Below are positions 21,168 to 33,060 of a stretch of 64,000 bases of DNA, one piece after another. The DNA is taken from contig QNGE01001298.1 of assembly GCA_008508345.1 (NCBI GenBank), positions 113,225 to 177,224 on the forward strand, read 5' to 3'. A program made the position numbers and the translations under genes. Origin of the DNA: Paragonimus westermani. Its lineage: Eukaryota > Platyhelminthes > Trematoda > Plagiorchiida > Troglotrematidae. The notes beneath the pieces were generated by a model. The model was not told the DNA's origin, did no database searches, and worked only from the letters and a program-made list of their open reading frames with translations. Within the stretch, counting starts at the first letter, position 1; the number at the start of each line of letters is the position of its first letter.

Positions 21168-21787
21168 TAGGGAAAACTACTAATGACTGATGACCATGCG
21201 ACGATTACTTTGAGTTAAACAATGTAACTCTTTCCGATAGGTATGCGGTCTAAGATTTTTATTCCAGTCTTCAGGGTTGCAAAAACTTTTCATATGTATG
21301 AACATTCTTCGCGCATACGACCAGACACTGATTTACTCTAATGGTGTAATCGCTGATGAATTCGGTTTGTTTGGGCTTTTAGGCACTCCTTTTGACCTAC
21401 GCAATTCTGCACAAACATTCCAGAGGTTCACTGGCCAAGTTATTTCTGGTTTTCCTTTTGTCCTTGTCTACCTGGATAACATTTTGGTAGCTAGCACTTG
21501 TCATGAAGAACAGTCTGAACATGTGCACTTACCGTTTACTCAGAAATCATCACGTCATGATCAGTGTTCATAAATGTACGTTTTGTTTTAATTCATTGTG
21601 CTTTTTGGGTCACGCCATCGATAAACATGAGATTAAATCAGCTACAAACAAACTTAACTCTTCTTCGTACCTAAGTCCGTCTACTGGAACGTGTCCTGGA
21701 GATGAGTACTTGCGCTGTGTAACTGACGTTGCATCATTATTAATGCTGCTGACGACGTACAAGTTGATACTCCAAAAACATAAATGA
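21168..21787 (+). pseudogene. Gypsy-3 reverse transcriptase
   Basis: Before the open frame, 21168-21270 reads T-T-N-D-stop-stop-P-C-D-D-Y-F-E-L-N-N-V-T-L-S-D-R-Y ('W-R-P-C-G-D-Y-R-A-L-N-x-x-T-x-P-D-R-Y-P'). In the frame 21277-21573, F-G-L-F-G-L-L-G-T-P-F-D-L-R-N-S-A-Q-T-F-Q-R-F matches 'F-G-L-x-E-x-x-x-M-P-F-G-L-R-N-A-A-Q-T-F-Q-R'. V-L-V-Y-L-D-N-I-L-V-A-S has asparagine (codon 21478-21480) instead of the second catalytic aspartate. A frameshift leads into 21503-21787, where C-T-F-C-F-N-S-L-C-F-L-G-H marks the thumb. Confidence 0.88.
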
Positions 21788-22087
21788 TCAGACCAAGCTA
21801 TTGCGGCCTTTGAGGAAGTAAAAGCCTCTCTCACAAAAAAATCGTGCTGTTCCATCTAGAAACTAACTCTCTGTCACTTTTCGATAGGACACTTACGACA
21901 CGTTTTGGATGGCAAACATAGTTTTATTTAAACTGATCCGAAACCCTTAACAGGGGCCCTTTAAGCCGAGCCAGATAGTTATTCATCTCCAGAAGTGCGC
22001 CACGTAGATTATGTTGCCCAGTTCACCAACGACCTTCGACGCATTTCAAGCTCCCAGAGCACTGCCACCGAAGTTGCACACTGGAGA
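21788..22087 (+). pseudogene. Gypsy-3 RNase H
   Basis: Reads D-Q-A-I-A-A-F-E-E-V-K-A-S-L-T near 21790. After a frame change, R-H-V-L-D-G-K-H-S-F-I-stop-T-D-P-K-P-L-T-G-A-L starts at 21896. In intact elements the latter is 'R-H-F-L-E-G-R-x-F-x-V-x-T-D-H-K-P-L-T-x-A-L': histidine is now proline and two stops have appeared. P-D-S-Y-S-S-P-E-V-R-H-V-D-Y-V-A-Q-F follows, ending near A-T-E-V-A ('N-x-V-A-D-A-L-S-R'). Confidence 0.88.
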
Positions 22088-24779
22088 GAATCATTCTGAC
22101 TCCACTAGCTTCCGAACCAAGCATGTTATGCCATCTTGGAATTGTGTTGTCTTGCGTGAAAAAAACGTTAGTTTCATCTTAAAATGGTCACACTAACGAT
22201 AAAGTCTGCACGCGTTATACTGGCAAATTATTGAACAATTTACATCACGTTAAAAACACACGTTCTACACTTGATCGATTCGGGGCTAGTGGTATTGTGC
22301 TGATAAAACCTCATGTGCAAGAGGACAACAACTACTTGATTATCGGTATATCTAAAACAGCTATGAGTAAAACTAGCTCGCCAAACAATGAGTTACACTG
22401 TGTGTATCCACGTATGTCAGCTTTTGCGGATGACAGTAATTCATATGACGCTAAACAGTTGCCAGAATTATCAAGGAAAAATGCAGAACGCGCGCATTGT
22501 TCCCACGCAGGCACCAAACACCGTGACACATGCCGCAGATTACAATAACATCACGTGTAACAAATCGGAATCGAATCAGTTTCTTCAGATACACCAAAAA
22601 CGAACTCTTGTTCAAACGTGACAGAATGTTATGAGTCTTGTGATTAATTGGTTTTGGACTAAGCAAGCGAAATTTGACAGCAAATTGGGAAACTCTGTGG
22701 AGGTGGAAAATAAGTGGGGGCAAGTAAAATTGAAAAATCATGTACGGTATTTTGCTTCCGCGGAACTGGAGCTGTCGTCAGTTATTGAAGTTTCCTATTT
22801 CGCGCCACACTCTTATTCGATGGGATTTTGGGAAATTCTTGAACCGATGTGCATCTGTCTTATTGGAAGCAACAGATAATTTACTGAAGATTTCACATGA
22901 GATTGCAAATTGTAACTTGGGTTAAACCAATCAATATCTTGTGCCACCTATTGTAGTTCGCTTTTGCTGTAGATGAAACTGGCTGTACTGTGAGTTTACT
23001 TCCGTTGTTTTGACCGGAAGCAATTTTATGGTGATTGCTTATGCTGATTTTGAGTACGTGTTTACGTATCAACACAAAACCAACCAAGCAGCCTTTAAGT
23101 TGAGTTTGGCTTTTCAGGAAGTTTTTCTGACGATGAAAAATGTTTGATTATCGCTACTTTATACGTTAATTTTCGTAGTGAAAATATCGAGATCAGGATC
23201 TTTACTGAAGAGGTTTCCATGTCGTAAAATAAACGACCGATTATTTGCGAGTTATTCTGTTTCTACATATGCTCAATCGGCCTCAAATATGTTTTAACTA
23301 ACAAATTAGCAATCGCTGTTCTAATTTTCATCGAACAATAATAACTGTTTTCCGAAACTTCAGTACCGTTTGCAAACATAAAATTTACCACTAAATCAGA
23401 AACTGAAACCCCTATCACAATTGCTCACAGATCCACAGTGAGTTAGTTTTGATCACTTATCTCAAACTTCCGGATCAGTGCCAAACTTCACCTCGATATT
23501 ACGTTATCTTCAGTGGGTGAAAAGGGATTACCGAAGTTTTATCAGACACTTGATAAAGATCATAAATTTATCGCACTGAAAATGATGGGTAATCAAAGTT
23601 AATCTGTTTTATTCAGCACTGCTTGCGTTTCGACTAGCAATTACTGATCTACCGTTTCTGTTCCCATTTGCTTAGTTGGTTACTCAGATCGCCGATGAAT
23701 ACTCAGTTGTCTGAACGTCTACACTGTGGATCACTGTCCTGGTACGCATGAGATATAGGCTAAAGCATTACTCATTTGAACACGAAATTTCACGGACGAT
23801 GTCTAAAACCTTCCTACTTGCCTAGTCGAATATCACACAGCTAGACTGGAGACAAGAGAACCATTGCTTACAAATAAGGGTACATGTTCACTACGGTGCA
23901 ACTGTGTCCAGTGTCATCTCCGTACATTTTCCTTCTTGATGTCATGAATTTTTTGGAAGAAACAAACGTTAGCAACTCAAAGTGTTCACAGTCTGCTTCA
24001 TAACTGAGCCAACTGCCTTTTCACCGATTAGGTAACTGATTACTCTTCATAAACAGCAGGCTCATCAGACAATCTTTCAGGCACTGTACTGTCTACTGAT
24101 GCTTATCTAACCGTAATCTGTGAACGTCAGCATTTTCCAACAACAGATGTTACCAGCAAGCATCAGAAAATTGGAGTAAAGTCTAGGAGTTTTAAATGAA
24201 CACCGTTGAGATAAAAAAAGTTCTGCGTTCACCTCGGTGTTTTAAACTATCTGGAATGGCGTTCTGAACTCTCGATTGGCACGGCGTGTTCAAAGTGAAC
24301 GTGAATGTTTTCGTTAGTACCACATAAACACTATCGACGAACCTTTATACCAGAAACAGAATCAGAGCACTTATACAGACAATAGACACTGTGACATTAA
24401 AATAGAGGTTACTAAAAATAGTGTAGAAGTGGCCTGAGCAAACTAGCACTGAGAGGACTGAATGAGGAGTCCCCCAAGTTACGCAACATTTGGGCATTTT
24501 AACCGTCTAGAAACCTGTTAAAACATTTTCGGTTGAAAGAACCGATTACGGGCAAAACATTTTGATGCCGTAATATTTCTGTTTTTGATTGAATAATGTA
24601 ATTAGGAAAAACTGACGCTTCCACGTAGATAATCATTAGTTAACCACGAATTTCTTTAGATCGTAGCCTCAAACTTTCCGGTCTGCAAAAATCCATATTG
24701 GACGATATATGTTTATAAAAACTGTCGGTGAAGGTCGGAAGAATAGCAAAAAATGTTTGCAATATCCGTCTGATTCCTT
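22088..24779. other. no gene recognised (possible decayed Gypsy-3 integrase at 22.2-22.6 kb)
   Basis: 22231-22548 and 22388-22621 are open but unlike any integrase motif I can name. The frame at 22631-22879 has no recognisable similarity. The remainder looks non-coding. Confidence 0.35.
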
Positions 24780-25330
24780 GAACTTTTCTGTTTATTTTTT
24801 ATCACGACTATTACCTCCAGCTTTTGCCAGACAGCCGCCAACTTAATGCGCAACTGTCCAGAGCTCTGCAGGGCCGTAGCTTGGAATGGTAGAAAACGAA
24901 GAGGTATATTCGCAATTGGATCATGTCTACTCCATTATCGGGTGTTGTTATCAGGGTAAAAGTCTGTAGACGTTTTGATGGATACTGCTATCCTTCTTTT
25001 CGGTATGTTGTCTCAAATCGAGCTAAGCATGTCTTCCACTGGGGTCAGACGTGGTTGAACGTTTGCGTAAGCTAATTCTATCATCAGTTTCCTTCAGCTA
25101 CTGTGTTCTGTTGATAACCGTACAGTTCCATTTTTTTAATAAGCATATTGCCAAAAAACTGAGTGAGCGCCACTGAACTACCAAGATTTTTGGTAAACGA
25201 GTCAATTATTAGTTGTCCTTCCAGTTGCGCGCACCGTTTTAATTCCTAGGCCAGTTAACACTTATTAAGGTGGTATACATAGTTGTCACCTTCATCCATA
25301 TGTATACCGAGAAAATAACAGTCAATTGTT
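24780..25330 (-). pseudogene. decayed coding-looking region, family not recognised
   Basis: On the minus strand consecutive frames read like protein over about 500 bp with stops between them: L-F-L-G-I-H-M-D-E-G-D-N; C-A-Q-L-E-G-Q-L-I-I-D-S-F-T-K; L-T-P-V-E-D-M-L-S-S-I; I-P-L-R-F-L-P-F-Q-A-T-A-L; Q-L-R-I-K-L-A-A-V-W-Q-K-L-E. The last is followed by GAG|GTAATA and preceded by AG, so it could also be an exon. I favour a decayed element or processed gene because coding character continues across stops in both directions. No family could be named. Confidence 0.3.
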
Positions 25331-28300
25331 GGTTGACAAACAAGTCTGTGTGCACTGCTGATAGGTTAGCCAACCTTGCCGAGCTCTGTATGTGTGATGC
25401 TGGTTGGACAAAACGTCTGACTCATATTTGGGGTGATTTTTAGGGTTATTCCCAATTGTAAGCGTCAGCTGAAATAACTGCGCTTACGGCCTGTATTCAT
25501 ATGTTGTCCCAGCACCAAGGTGAGTCTGTCCAAACCAGAAATCACCACGTCACATTAGAAGAAGACCCAAGATTGACTTTGCAAATTGTTTCGACCAGTT
25601 TTCCGTCCCAGTGTACAACATAAAGCTACGGAATCTGAATTTTTCACGCATTCAGCAGGATTGAGTTCCTTGATAAGTCCAAGACTATCCACGTGATTGA
25701 ACTAAAAATGGCTCAGCCTTTTTGACCGTCCTAATGATAGACACAATACTGCTAGATGGCATCACTAAATGTGAGATAGCGACGCTCTTGTCTTGTCCAC
25801 TGCACCTATGCTAAATTTCTGTGTTGTCAAATTGACTACTTTCATCACATCAACTTTGTCAGTTTTCGCACTCACCCATTTCTTTTTTCCAATATTTTAA
25901 TGAAACAACCCTGGAGGGTAAGTGCTGATTTACGTATCAACACCCCGGATTGTGTGTGAGATTCAAGTTACATTAATAAAACCACCCCCACTGGTTATCA
26001 GCAATCTAGATTTGGTTGTCGTAAATAAAACGTACGTGCGGCTGGAATTAATGCTGTCCTTATTACAGAGATCCATTGCCATGAAATATAAATGCTTTTT
26101 GTCTGAGACAAATATCTGCAGAAAAACGATGTCACAGTCGTACAGAAGTAGAGGTGTGAATTTATTACAGATGGCCTTGATGTTATAGATTTAAAGCATT
26201 TTGTACATCAACGAATGCAATACTAAGTAGGCTGCGATGCTTATCTGTCAAAAATACATTTGCAGTACAATTGAAATCCATTTCGATCACAACACTCCTG
26301 AGGAAAGCCGTCCGAGATGGTTGTCCGAAACGTTGTTATTCTCAGTCTGTTTATCAATAACATGTAAACCACGACGCCTAAAACTGCTTGAATTTATTCA
26401 TACTAAATTTGGTGCGGACATCTTAAAATTCACCAGGGAGTTTTTGAGAGGTTTTATTCGTCAGCAATTCGTTTAACCTTAGCCCAAGTTGAAGCTTGTC
26501 TTGACTACTGATACTCGATTTGCCCACGCGCCCTTCTGTGCTCTAAGGACAACGTTGGAGTATAGATTGCAACCAAGTTTGCCATCGTTTACATTACAGA
26601 ATATATCTGTCTACTTTCGTTTGACCTCTGATTGTAATTACATATCAGGGATTTTGATCACAGATACGTTCCTCTTTATGGCACCGTTGACCTTAGACGG
26701 CATACTGGTCGAAATTCAGCTTCTGTCCTAGTAACTATGGTTACACCCTAAACTAGACCGTTTTCAAGGGAAGTCCGAGTGTCAGCGGGATTTTCGAACT
26801 TATTTCTGGAGGTTACATAAAAATAATCGTTGAAAGATGACTGGCAGTTACATAGTCTAGTAAAAGTCTGGTTTAAATCAAACCATTTATGTGTACATAC
26901 GTGTATTTTATAGGCATTCAGGCTGCCGAAATGGTAACTCCCCAAAATAAGGCTTGACTGTTTAACCTAACAATGTGAATGTGTCACGCCTTTCAACCTG
27001 GAACTTTCTCGCCACAGTAGTGATACGCATTCAAGATCGTGAGAGAACATGTGGGCCTCACTTTATTAGAAGTCCAGCAGTCTTGTCCCAAAGTGATATA
27101 GAGTTTATGCAAAGAAAAACTATTTGCTAGAGGGTCCCAAAACTCCGAATATGGACGTTGTTCATTCTAAACAGTATGTGTAAGTGTCCTGCTACCAAGG
27201 CCATTGGAACTGAGGCAGACTTATGTCATCCTGTAACTAAACAAATGAACCAAACACATGGTGGTAGGTCAAGATATCATATAGGTTATACGGCCAGCAC
27301 GGAACCGATGTCAAGCTGAACCGATTTCACATTGTCTTCTGAATGCAACCTGCTGAGACAGAACTATTGACGCTTTTCGGAACTTTTGGATAACTGGTTG
27401 CTGTGCTTTGAAGAAGGCTGTCTTCTAAATCGCCGAATTCTGCCAACTCCATATATGAAATAAACTGGTTGGCAATCATTCCTTCCTCCAGAAATCAACT
27501 CACACTCACCCCAGGTGCATATGCGTGTATACATATACGTCTAAGCACATATATTAGTGTATATATGCACGTATGTGCATGTAAATGTATACATACGAAC
27601 AGACAAACAGTCGGGGTTTTACTACAGAGAGACCGTTCATCATGAGTGACATTCACCGTGATGCAGCAAAACGTCACCAGAGAGACCACAATAACTTGCT
27701 CAATCTCTTAAATATTCGAGTAAACAAGAAGGAGTATTATTCACATCCTTTAAAGACAGACTATAACTCACACAAAAGTTGCGGAAGACGATAATATTAT
27801 CACGATTTTTAGAGGCTGTTTCGAAGTATCCCAGACGTTTTACACGTCATATATGTGCGAACGTTAGTAAGTAAAGAGTCTTTCAACTATTCTACAAGGA
27901 AATACACCCTACAGTTTATCGAAAGTGGCAGATTTCCTCGGGTAATCATTGTTGTTCTAATTCACACTTTTACGTTAAAAGCGCCAAAATTCACGATGCC
28001 AAAAATAGACGTTTTCCAACTGTTTAAATATTTATACGTTATTCAACAGCCTCATTATTGTTGCTTAATTAAACATCCGAATTTAGATGTTTGCACAAAA
28101 TGAATACTACTTTTATCGGTTATGGGATAGCATTTTTGACGCTGTCTATCGGGAGCATTTAGTAGACCTCATGTTATCGAGTTTAGTTCAGTTTGTCAAA
28201 TAACTGTGGTATACACCAGAGCAAAGGAAAGCTACATTTGATTTCGAGATATTTTTGAACGTGTTCCAATGTCGCAACAAAATGTACCATCACCTTTAAA

Positions 28301-29275
28301 GGAATTGCTGTAGATTTGTGCTGTGGTCAGTCTTCAGGTCAAACAGATGAGTGAAACTATAGCTAGCTTTGCATCAAACAGGGACTGTAGGGAATCTTCC
28401 GTATTCACGACAGAGTAGAAGGTACGCCACAACTGGTAGTTCAGACAAAAACAGTTGAACATTACATTAGTTCAGACGACTTGTAGTCTGGATAAAAAGA
28501 GGCAGAAAATTAGACGACGTTTTCACGACCTCTTGGTTGGTAGAGCCTTATTTTGTCAACTGCCCATTGTCGAGCCTTCGAAAACGTTCCACGAATGTAA
28601 ATGCTACTGTACATGACTGACGTGGCTCCACATATGTTGTCAGAGAATAGTGCCAAATTTTTGTTGCCATGTCCCGCACGGTATATTTACATGCTTGTGA
28701 TCTTTGCCTAAAAGATTTCGTCTGCTCTACTTTGAGAAATATTGTCAGATTCGATACACGAGTCCATTTGAATCATAATGCTGATTAGCAACTTCTTCTC
28801 ATAGAAAAACATCGTTGTCTTTGGCCACCTTTTAATACAAGTCATGCAATGCTCGCCCTCATCTGCATAGTCACTCGTTTGAAGTTGCACAGAACTGATC
28901 CTCAAAGACGTCAGCTTAGTCGAGACGTGAGGAGGGCTTTCGGTTACAGCTTTTAAATAAGTGAGGGGCGATGATGAAAGACTGTATACACCAGTGATGG
29001 ATAATCATAGTAAATATGAAACTGCAACGACAGCGAAAATGTAAATTAGTTGGATTCTTCAGTAAATGACAATCGTCCCTCATAAGCACACAAGATAGGA
29101 TTTCTCCGTACTCTTGTGAAGTGCCGTGGAGATATGTCGGTAGATTGAGAAATCTTTCTTTTGGCAGGATTTTCGCAAGAAATAATAAACATTGTGAATA
29201 CCCCCCCCTGGATGTACGCTAGTAGTTATGACCGTTTTTGAATGGTCACACTAAGAGCTTAATCTCAATCTCACT
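25331..29275. other. no gene recognised
   Basis: Contains open frames at 25922-26188, 26237-26476 and 26489-26731 (+) that follow each other closely but resemble nothing I can identify. A degenerate TG/TA-rich simple repeat lies at 27515-27596. No splice-supported exon was found. Confidence 0.35.
27515..27596. repeat. TG/TA-rich degenerate simple repeat
   Basis: Alternating purine-pyrimidine run (gtgcatatgcgtgtatacat...) of about 80 bp, degenerate microsatellite. Confidence 0.7.
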
Positions 29276-29278
29276 AAG

Positions 29279-29434
29279 TGTGTACAACAACGCAGAGAAA
29301 TAGAACAGCTAAAATGGAAGAACAGGAATAACAGTGATTCTGCAGCGATCCTTATGACAGCTCTTTGTCTCGAAGTGCCTCATCGTCTACGTGATCGTCT
29401 TAGAGAAAATCAAAGCCCTATACTTTACTTTTAA
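29279..29434 (+). other. candidate terminal exon or gag-like fragment, unrecognised
   Basis: After a pyrimidine-containing stretch ending CACTAAG, 51 codons run to a stop: Q-R-R-E-I-E-Q-L-K-W-K, then A-A-I-L-M-T-A-L-C-L-E-V-P-H-R-L-R-D-R-L. The composition is charged and helical, and unlike random frames nearby, but there is no start codon and no family match. It could be a last exon, part of a retroelement gag, or chance. Confidence 0.25.
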
Positions 29435-32400
29435 GGTCCTTATGAATTCTGTAGGTCTGAATTCAAAACTAACCACTAAAGTCTGACTTAATAACAGGCT
29501 GACATTTTAGGTTGTTTAATTACAGAATGTCAGCATATTGTGCATTGTGGAGGCTAATTTGCGACACTCGACCTCATTGTACGCTTCAGTTTTCAATCTG
29601 CTTATGTGTTCTGTCACACACACTGTTTGATTAAAACTCAGTAACATGTTAAACTCAGCCAGCTAGTGAACTATTTACATAAAAATTGCTGAAACCAATG
29701 GAAACCAAAACTTATGTAGCGTAGTTTAAGCTTGAGTCTATGAAGTCGAGCAACAATGCGGAAACTGTTGCGTGTGCATTTCAAACTTCTTACTGGTATT
29801 TATTTTCCCGCTGTTTCATTTCACGTGGTCCGCCTACGTATTACTCAATGTCCTAAACAACAGGATTGATAATAGAAAATTAACACGGCTTATTGACGCG
29901 CATGTTTGAATGATCCTAAGCAACCTGGTGATGTGTCACTTATGTGTCTGTGAATTGACGTGGTGCGGATCACTGCCACATTTCTGTATCTACTGGTAAA
30001 CTTGTAACTGACTGTCTTTTGGCGTCTTTCCTCTGATTTTAAACTATGTGGAAGCTGCTTGTGATTGTTGTCCTATGTGTAAATTACCATTCTTCGTTAT
30101 CACTGAAGCGGAACCTAATAGCTCTGACAAAATTGCTTTCAAAATGGCGGCTCATTAATTAAAGTATGACGGTTTCTACCGTAAGAATGATCTCTTTTGT
30201 CAAACCACCGTCGTCATCGTGTATTAGTTTGCTGTAGCCGTTACTGTGTGGTTCAGTCTTCCATTCACTAAGTTTACTCATCTTTGTCGTAAATTCTATC
30301 GATCTACTCGAATTGTATCTTCTGTTACTTGAATGAAACGTGCACCCCACAACAAAGCTCGCCGTACATTGCACTGTTCCCACTTTGTATACTGTACTAA
30401 CTCTGATAAATGAAAAACCCCAAAATGTATGTTTAACACTCTATATCTATATGCATCAATGGAGAAAGTGTAGAAGGTGCACACGAACATGTGTAAAACC
30501 ACTTTAACCTAGAATAGGAAGCTAGTGAGATATGCTGGTTCGGATTTGTTTCCTCATCATGTGACATACCTTAGGCATATTCCGTACAAGTGAATCAAAG
30601 TGGACTAAACCCAAGTCATTCAGTTCTTGCATTCCGCACCTCTTCACATTATCGTCGAATCCAGAAACATTGCAAACGTCTCGAGTGAATACGGCGTAAT
30701 ATTACGGATTGGATTTTACTCGAGACCGAGTCAAACAGAGTACTGTGTAATCTGAGAAGTATTGGAATTTCTTAGTTCGCAGGAAATGTATAGCGTGAAC
30801 ATTTGGATTACACCTTAAAAATGATCCATTCGGTACGGCAGGTTGACCACTCTCTTAGAATAGCTGTTCAATCACCCGTTCACTGACGTTCAGTTACTGC
30901 CATTCTTGAAAGTATTGCATACCCCATCTTTTCAAGAGCTACAATCCAGCCAGTTCCGTCAATGAAAAGCATAAAGATGAAGCAGTTTCTTTTAACCAGA
31001 CTGTACACTCCCACAGTCATATTAATCAAACGTGCATCTCCACTGGTTCCGGGCAACGCTGTACGCGTCCGTGATCACTGAAAATTAATTAGTTAGTCAA
31101 GCGCCGTTCCCTAATATCTTATAAATGGTTCATGTAGAAATGACAAACGTTTCCCTCGAACTCATATCCGAATGATTCCCTGCTGTATATGACGTCATTG
31201 AAGTAGTGTTGTCAACTTCTGGAAGTGGACTAATTAAAAAAGAACTGATGACGTGCTAAAACCCGGTATCACTTAACGGTCTTCGTGTATTCAAACTCCG
31301 AACACTCTTGTTATCTGAATCATTAAATATTCATTATGTGAAATAGCGGGATTAAACACATTCACTTATTACGTCCTTTTGTACACGTATTATTGCTCAT
31401 CCACTTCCGAACTAACGGTTCACCTAATTGGAGCCTTCCTCTCAGTGTTTAGGCCTCATATGGAAGTACGCATACATGTCACATAATGACATGTCGAACC
31501 CACAGTGGACTTATGCTTAGTGAGTGCAATTCTTTGAGAAATTAAAGATGTGCATATGCAATTCACAGATTCATAGTTTTGTTGTGATCATTCTGGTAGT
31601 TGACAATAAACGGGCGTGAAAAGGTTCATTAGGATATGCAGCGCTTCCAGTTTGTTGCGTTCGAAACTGGCCACTTCACCTTTCACGGTAATGAACCTTA
31701 TGTGTGGAATAATCATGTTACTCTGTCGTGTATCACGTCCTCGTGTTATTTTTGGTAAGCTGAGTGAAATTAACCCAATTCTGCAAGTTTGTAGCTAGAC
31801 CAGTTTAGTTTGTGCTGACTTGTTCAGTAGAATAACGCGTATGAGAAGACACCTGAAACTCAGAGTCACAATATGAGTATGTAATGAAGGAAAATTTTGG
31901 CTATCTGGTCAAACCGGGTGCTTCTGTTGAAAACCTACATACGTCAAGCATTTTTGTTGGTTTTCTTCAGTGTGTTTTCTTGAGTGCGATCAGAAGGTTT
32001 GGTTGTTGGATGTCGTTGGATCGAGGGCTGAGGCATGAGTTGATTAGTTGATGTGACGGGACAAAAGGCAAGTAAAAGTCATTTCTGGTGTCTCCTGTTC
32101 TGTTTAATCACTGCACTAAACTATCAGAAAATGGCATTGACAATGTTAAGGCCCGTGAGTGGATTACAGCCTAATTATTGATCCACATTTGGGAAGTATT
32201 GTGTAAAAGAGCAATTTCTATCTCTATGTCTGTTCACAATATACCAACAAATATATGAATTTCTTAGACAAAACTTATAAGTGATTGTTTGTTTCAAAAG
32301 TTTTATGTTCCACTCTTTAGTTCAGTAAACTGGCCTGATAAAATCTGGCTAAATGTAAACGTCTGCCAGCTAACCTGAGGTTATTACGGCTGTAATTGGT

Positions 32401-32760
32401 CGCAGAAATACTAAAAAATGCTTTAAACCGTACCAACGATTCTCGATCAGGTTTTCGTGGTGTACTAAGCTATGTTGTCACCTTATTGGGTTTCAGCTAT
32501 CAACTCTTCTGAAGCTTAAGTCAGAAGGCTGACTTCTAACAGCTCAACAGCTCATACAATTGAGCGTTCCCAATTATGTCCTTAGGTTTGCCCTTTCTGT
32601 TACCGTTCTTGGTCAAGAGAACGCTTATTTTAAATGAATGGATTGTATTGGTCACACTCGATTATTGACACCTGACCCACCCTTTATCTACTGAGTCAAA
32701 GAGAACCTTGTTTTGTTTGTCAACAACGGACCTTTTTTGGAATATTATTACTCACTATCC
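29435..32760. other. no gene recognised
   Basis: Only short chance frames in all six frames. No repeats of the families described here were noticed. Confidence 0.4.
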
Positions 32761-33060
32761 AGGTTCACCGTAATCTATCGGCCAGAGTAAGCAGGACACC
32801 TATTGTCTTCTCTGAGGACGATCGGGCAGTCAGACATACATTCACGAGCAAATGTGCCTGTGTTTACCGATGATAATTCAAGCGTACCTGGTGCACAACC
32901 CATAGTTTGGTGAACAGTCGATTCACGAAAGCGTGACAGGAATGCAAATACCAACCGTGGTATCGTGAGAAGGATATGCACTAGCGTCGAGTTCTAATAA
33001 GAGCGAAGCTCGGGTGTAATACTATTGTTCGAAAGGGGTTGATGGAACAGTCTATGGGAA
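32761..33060 (+). repeat. SINE copy, diverged, nearly full length
   Basis: Aligns along its length with the reverse complement of 35616-35967. Shared parts are the head (gaggacgatcgggcag; cacgagcaaatgtg), the tRNA-like middle (strongly decayed, gttt-ggtgaacag where the A box should be), then aaggatatgcacta, taa(t/g)agagcgaa(g/a)ctcg and the tail with agtctatgggaatg. The B box is not intact. A minus open frame over it (32775-32981) is chance. Confidence 0.65.

Larger units (their letters stand above)
21150..22090 (+). mobile_element. degenerate Ty3/Gypsy retrotransposon, Gypsy-3 (CsRn1-like)
   Basis: Reverse transcriptase and RNase H follow each other on the + strand with frame changes. The motif Y-L-D-N-I-L-V-A-S and the long RNase H tail P-D-S-Y-S-S-P-E-V-R-H-V-D-Y-V are those of the CsRn1-like group known from trematodes and other invertebrates. 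Integrase could not be recognised to the right, although frames at 22231-22548 and 22388-22621 occupy its expected place. No LTRs were seen. Confidence 0.85.
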
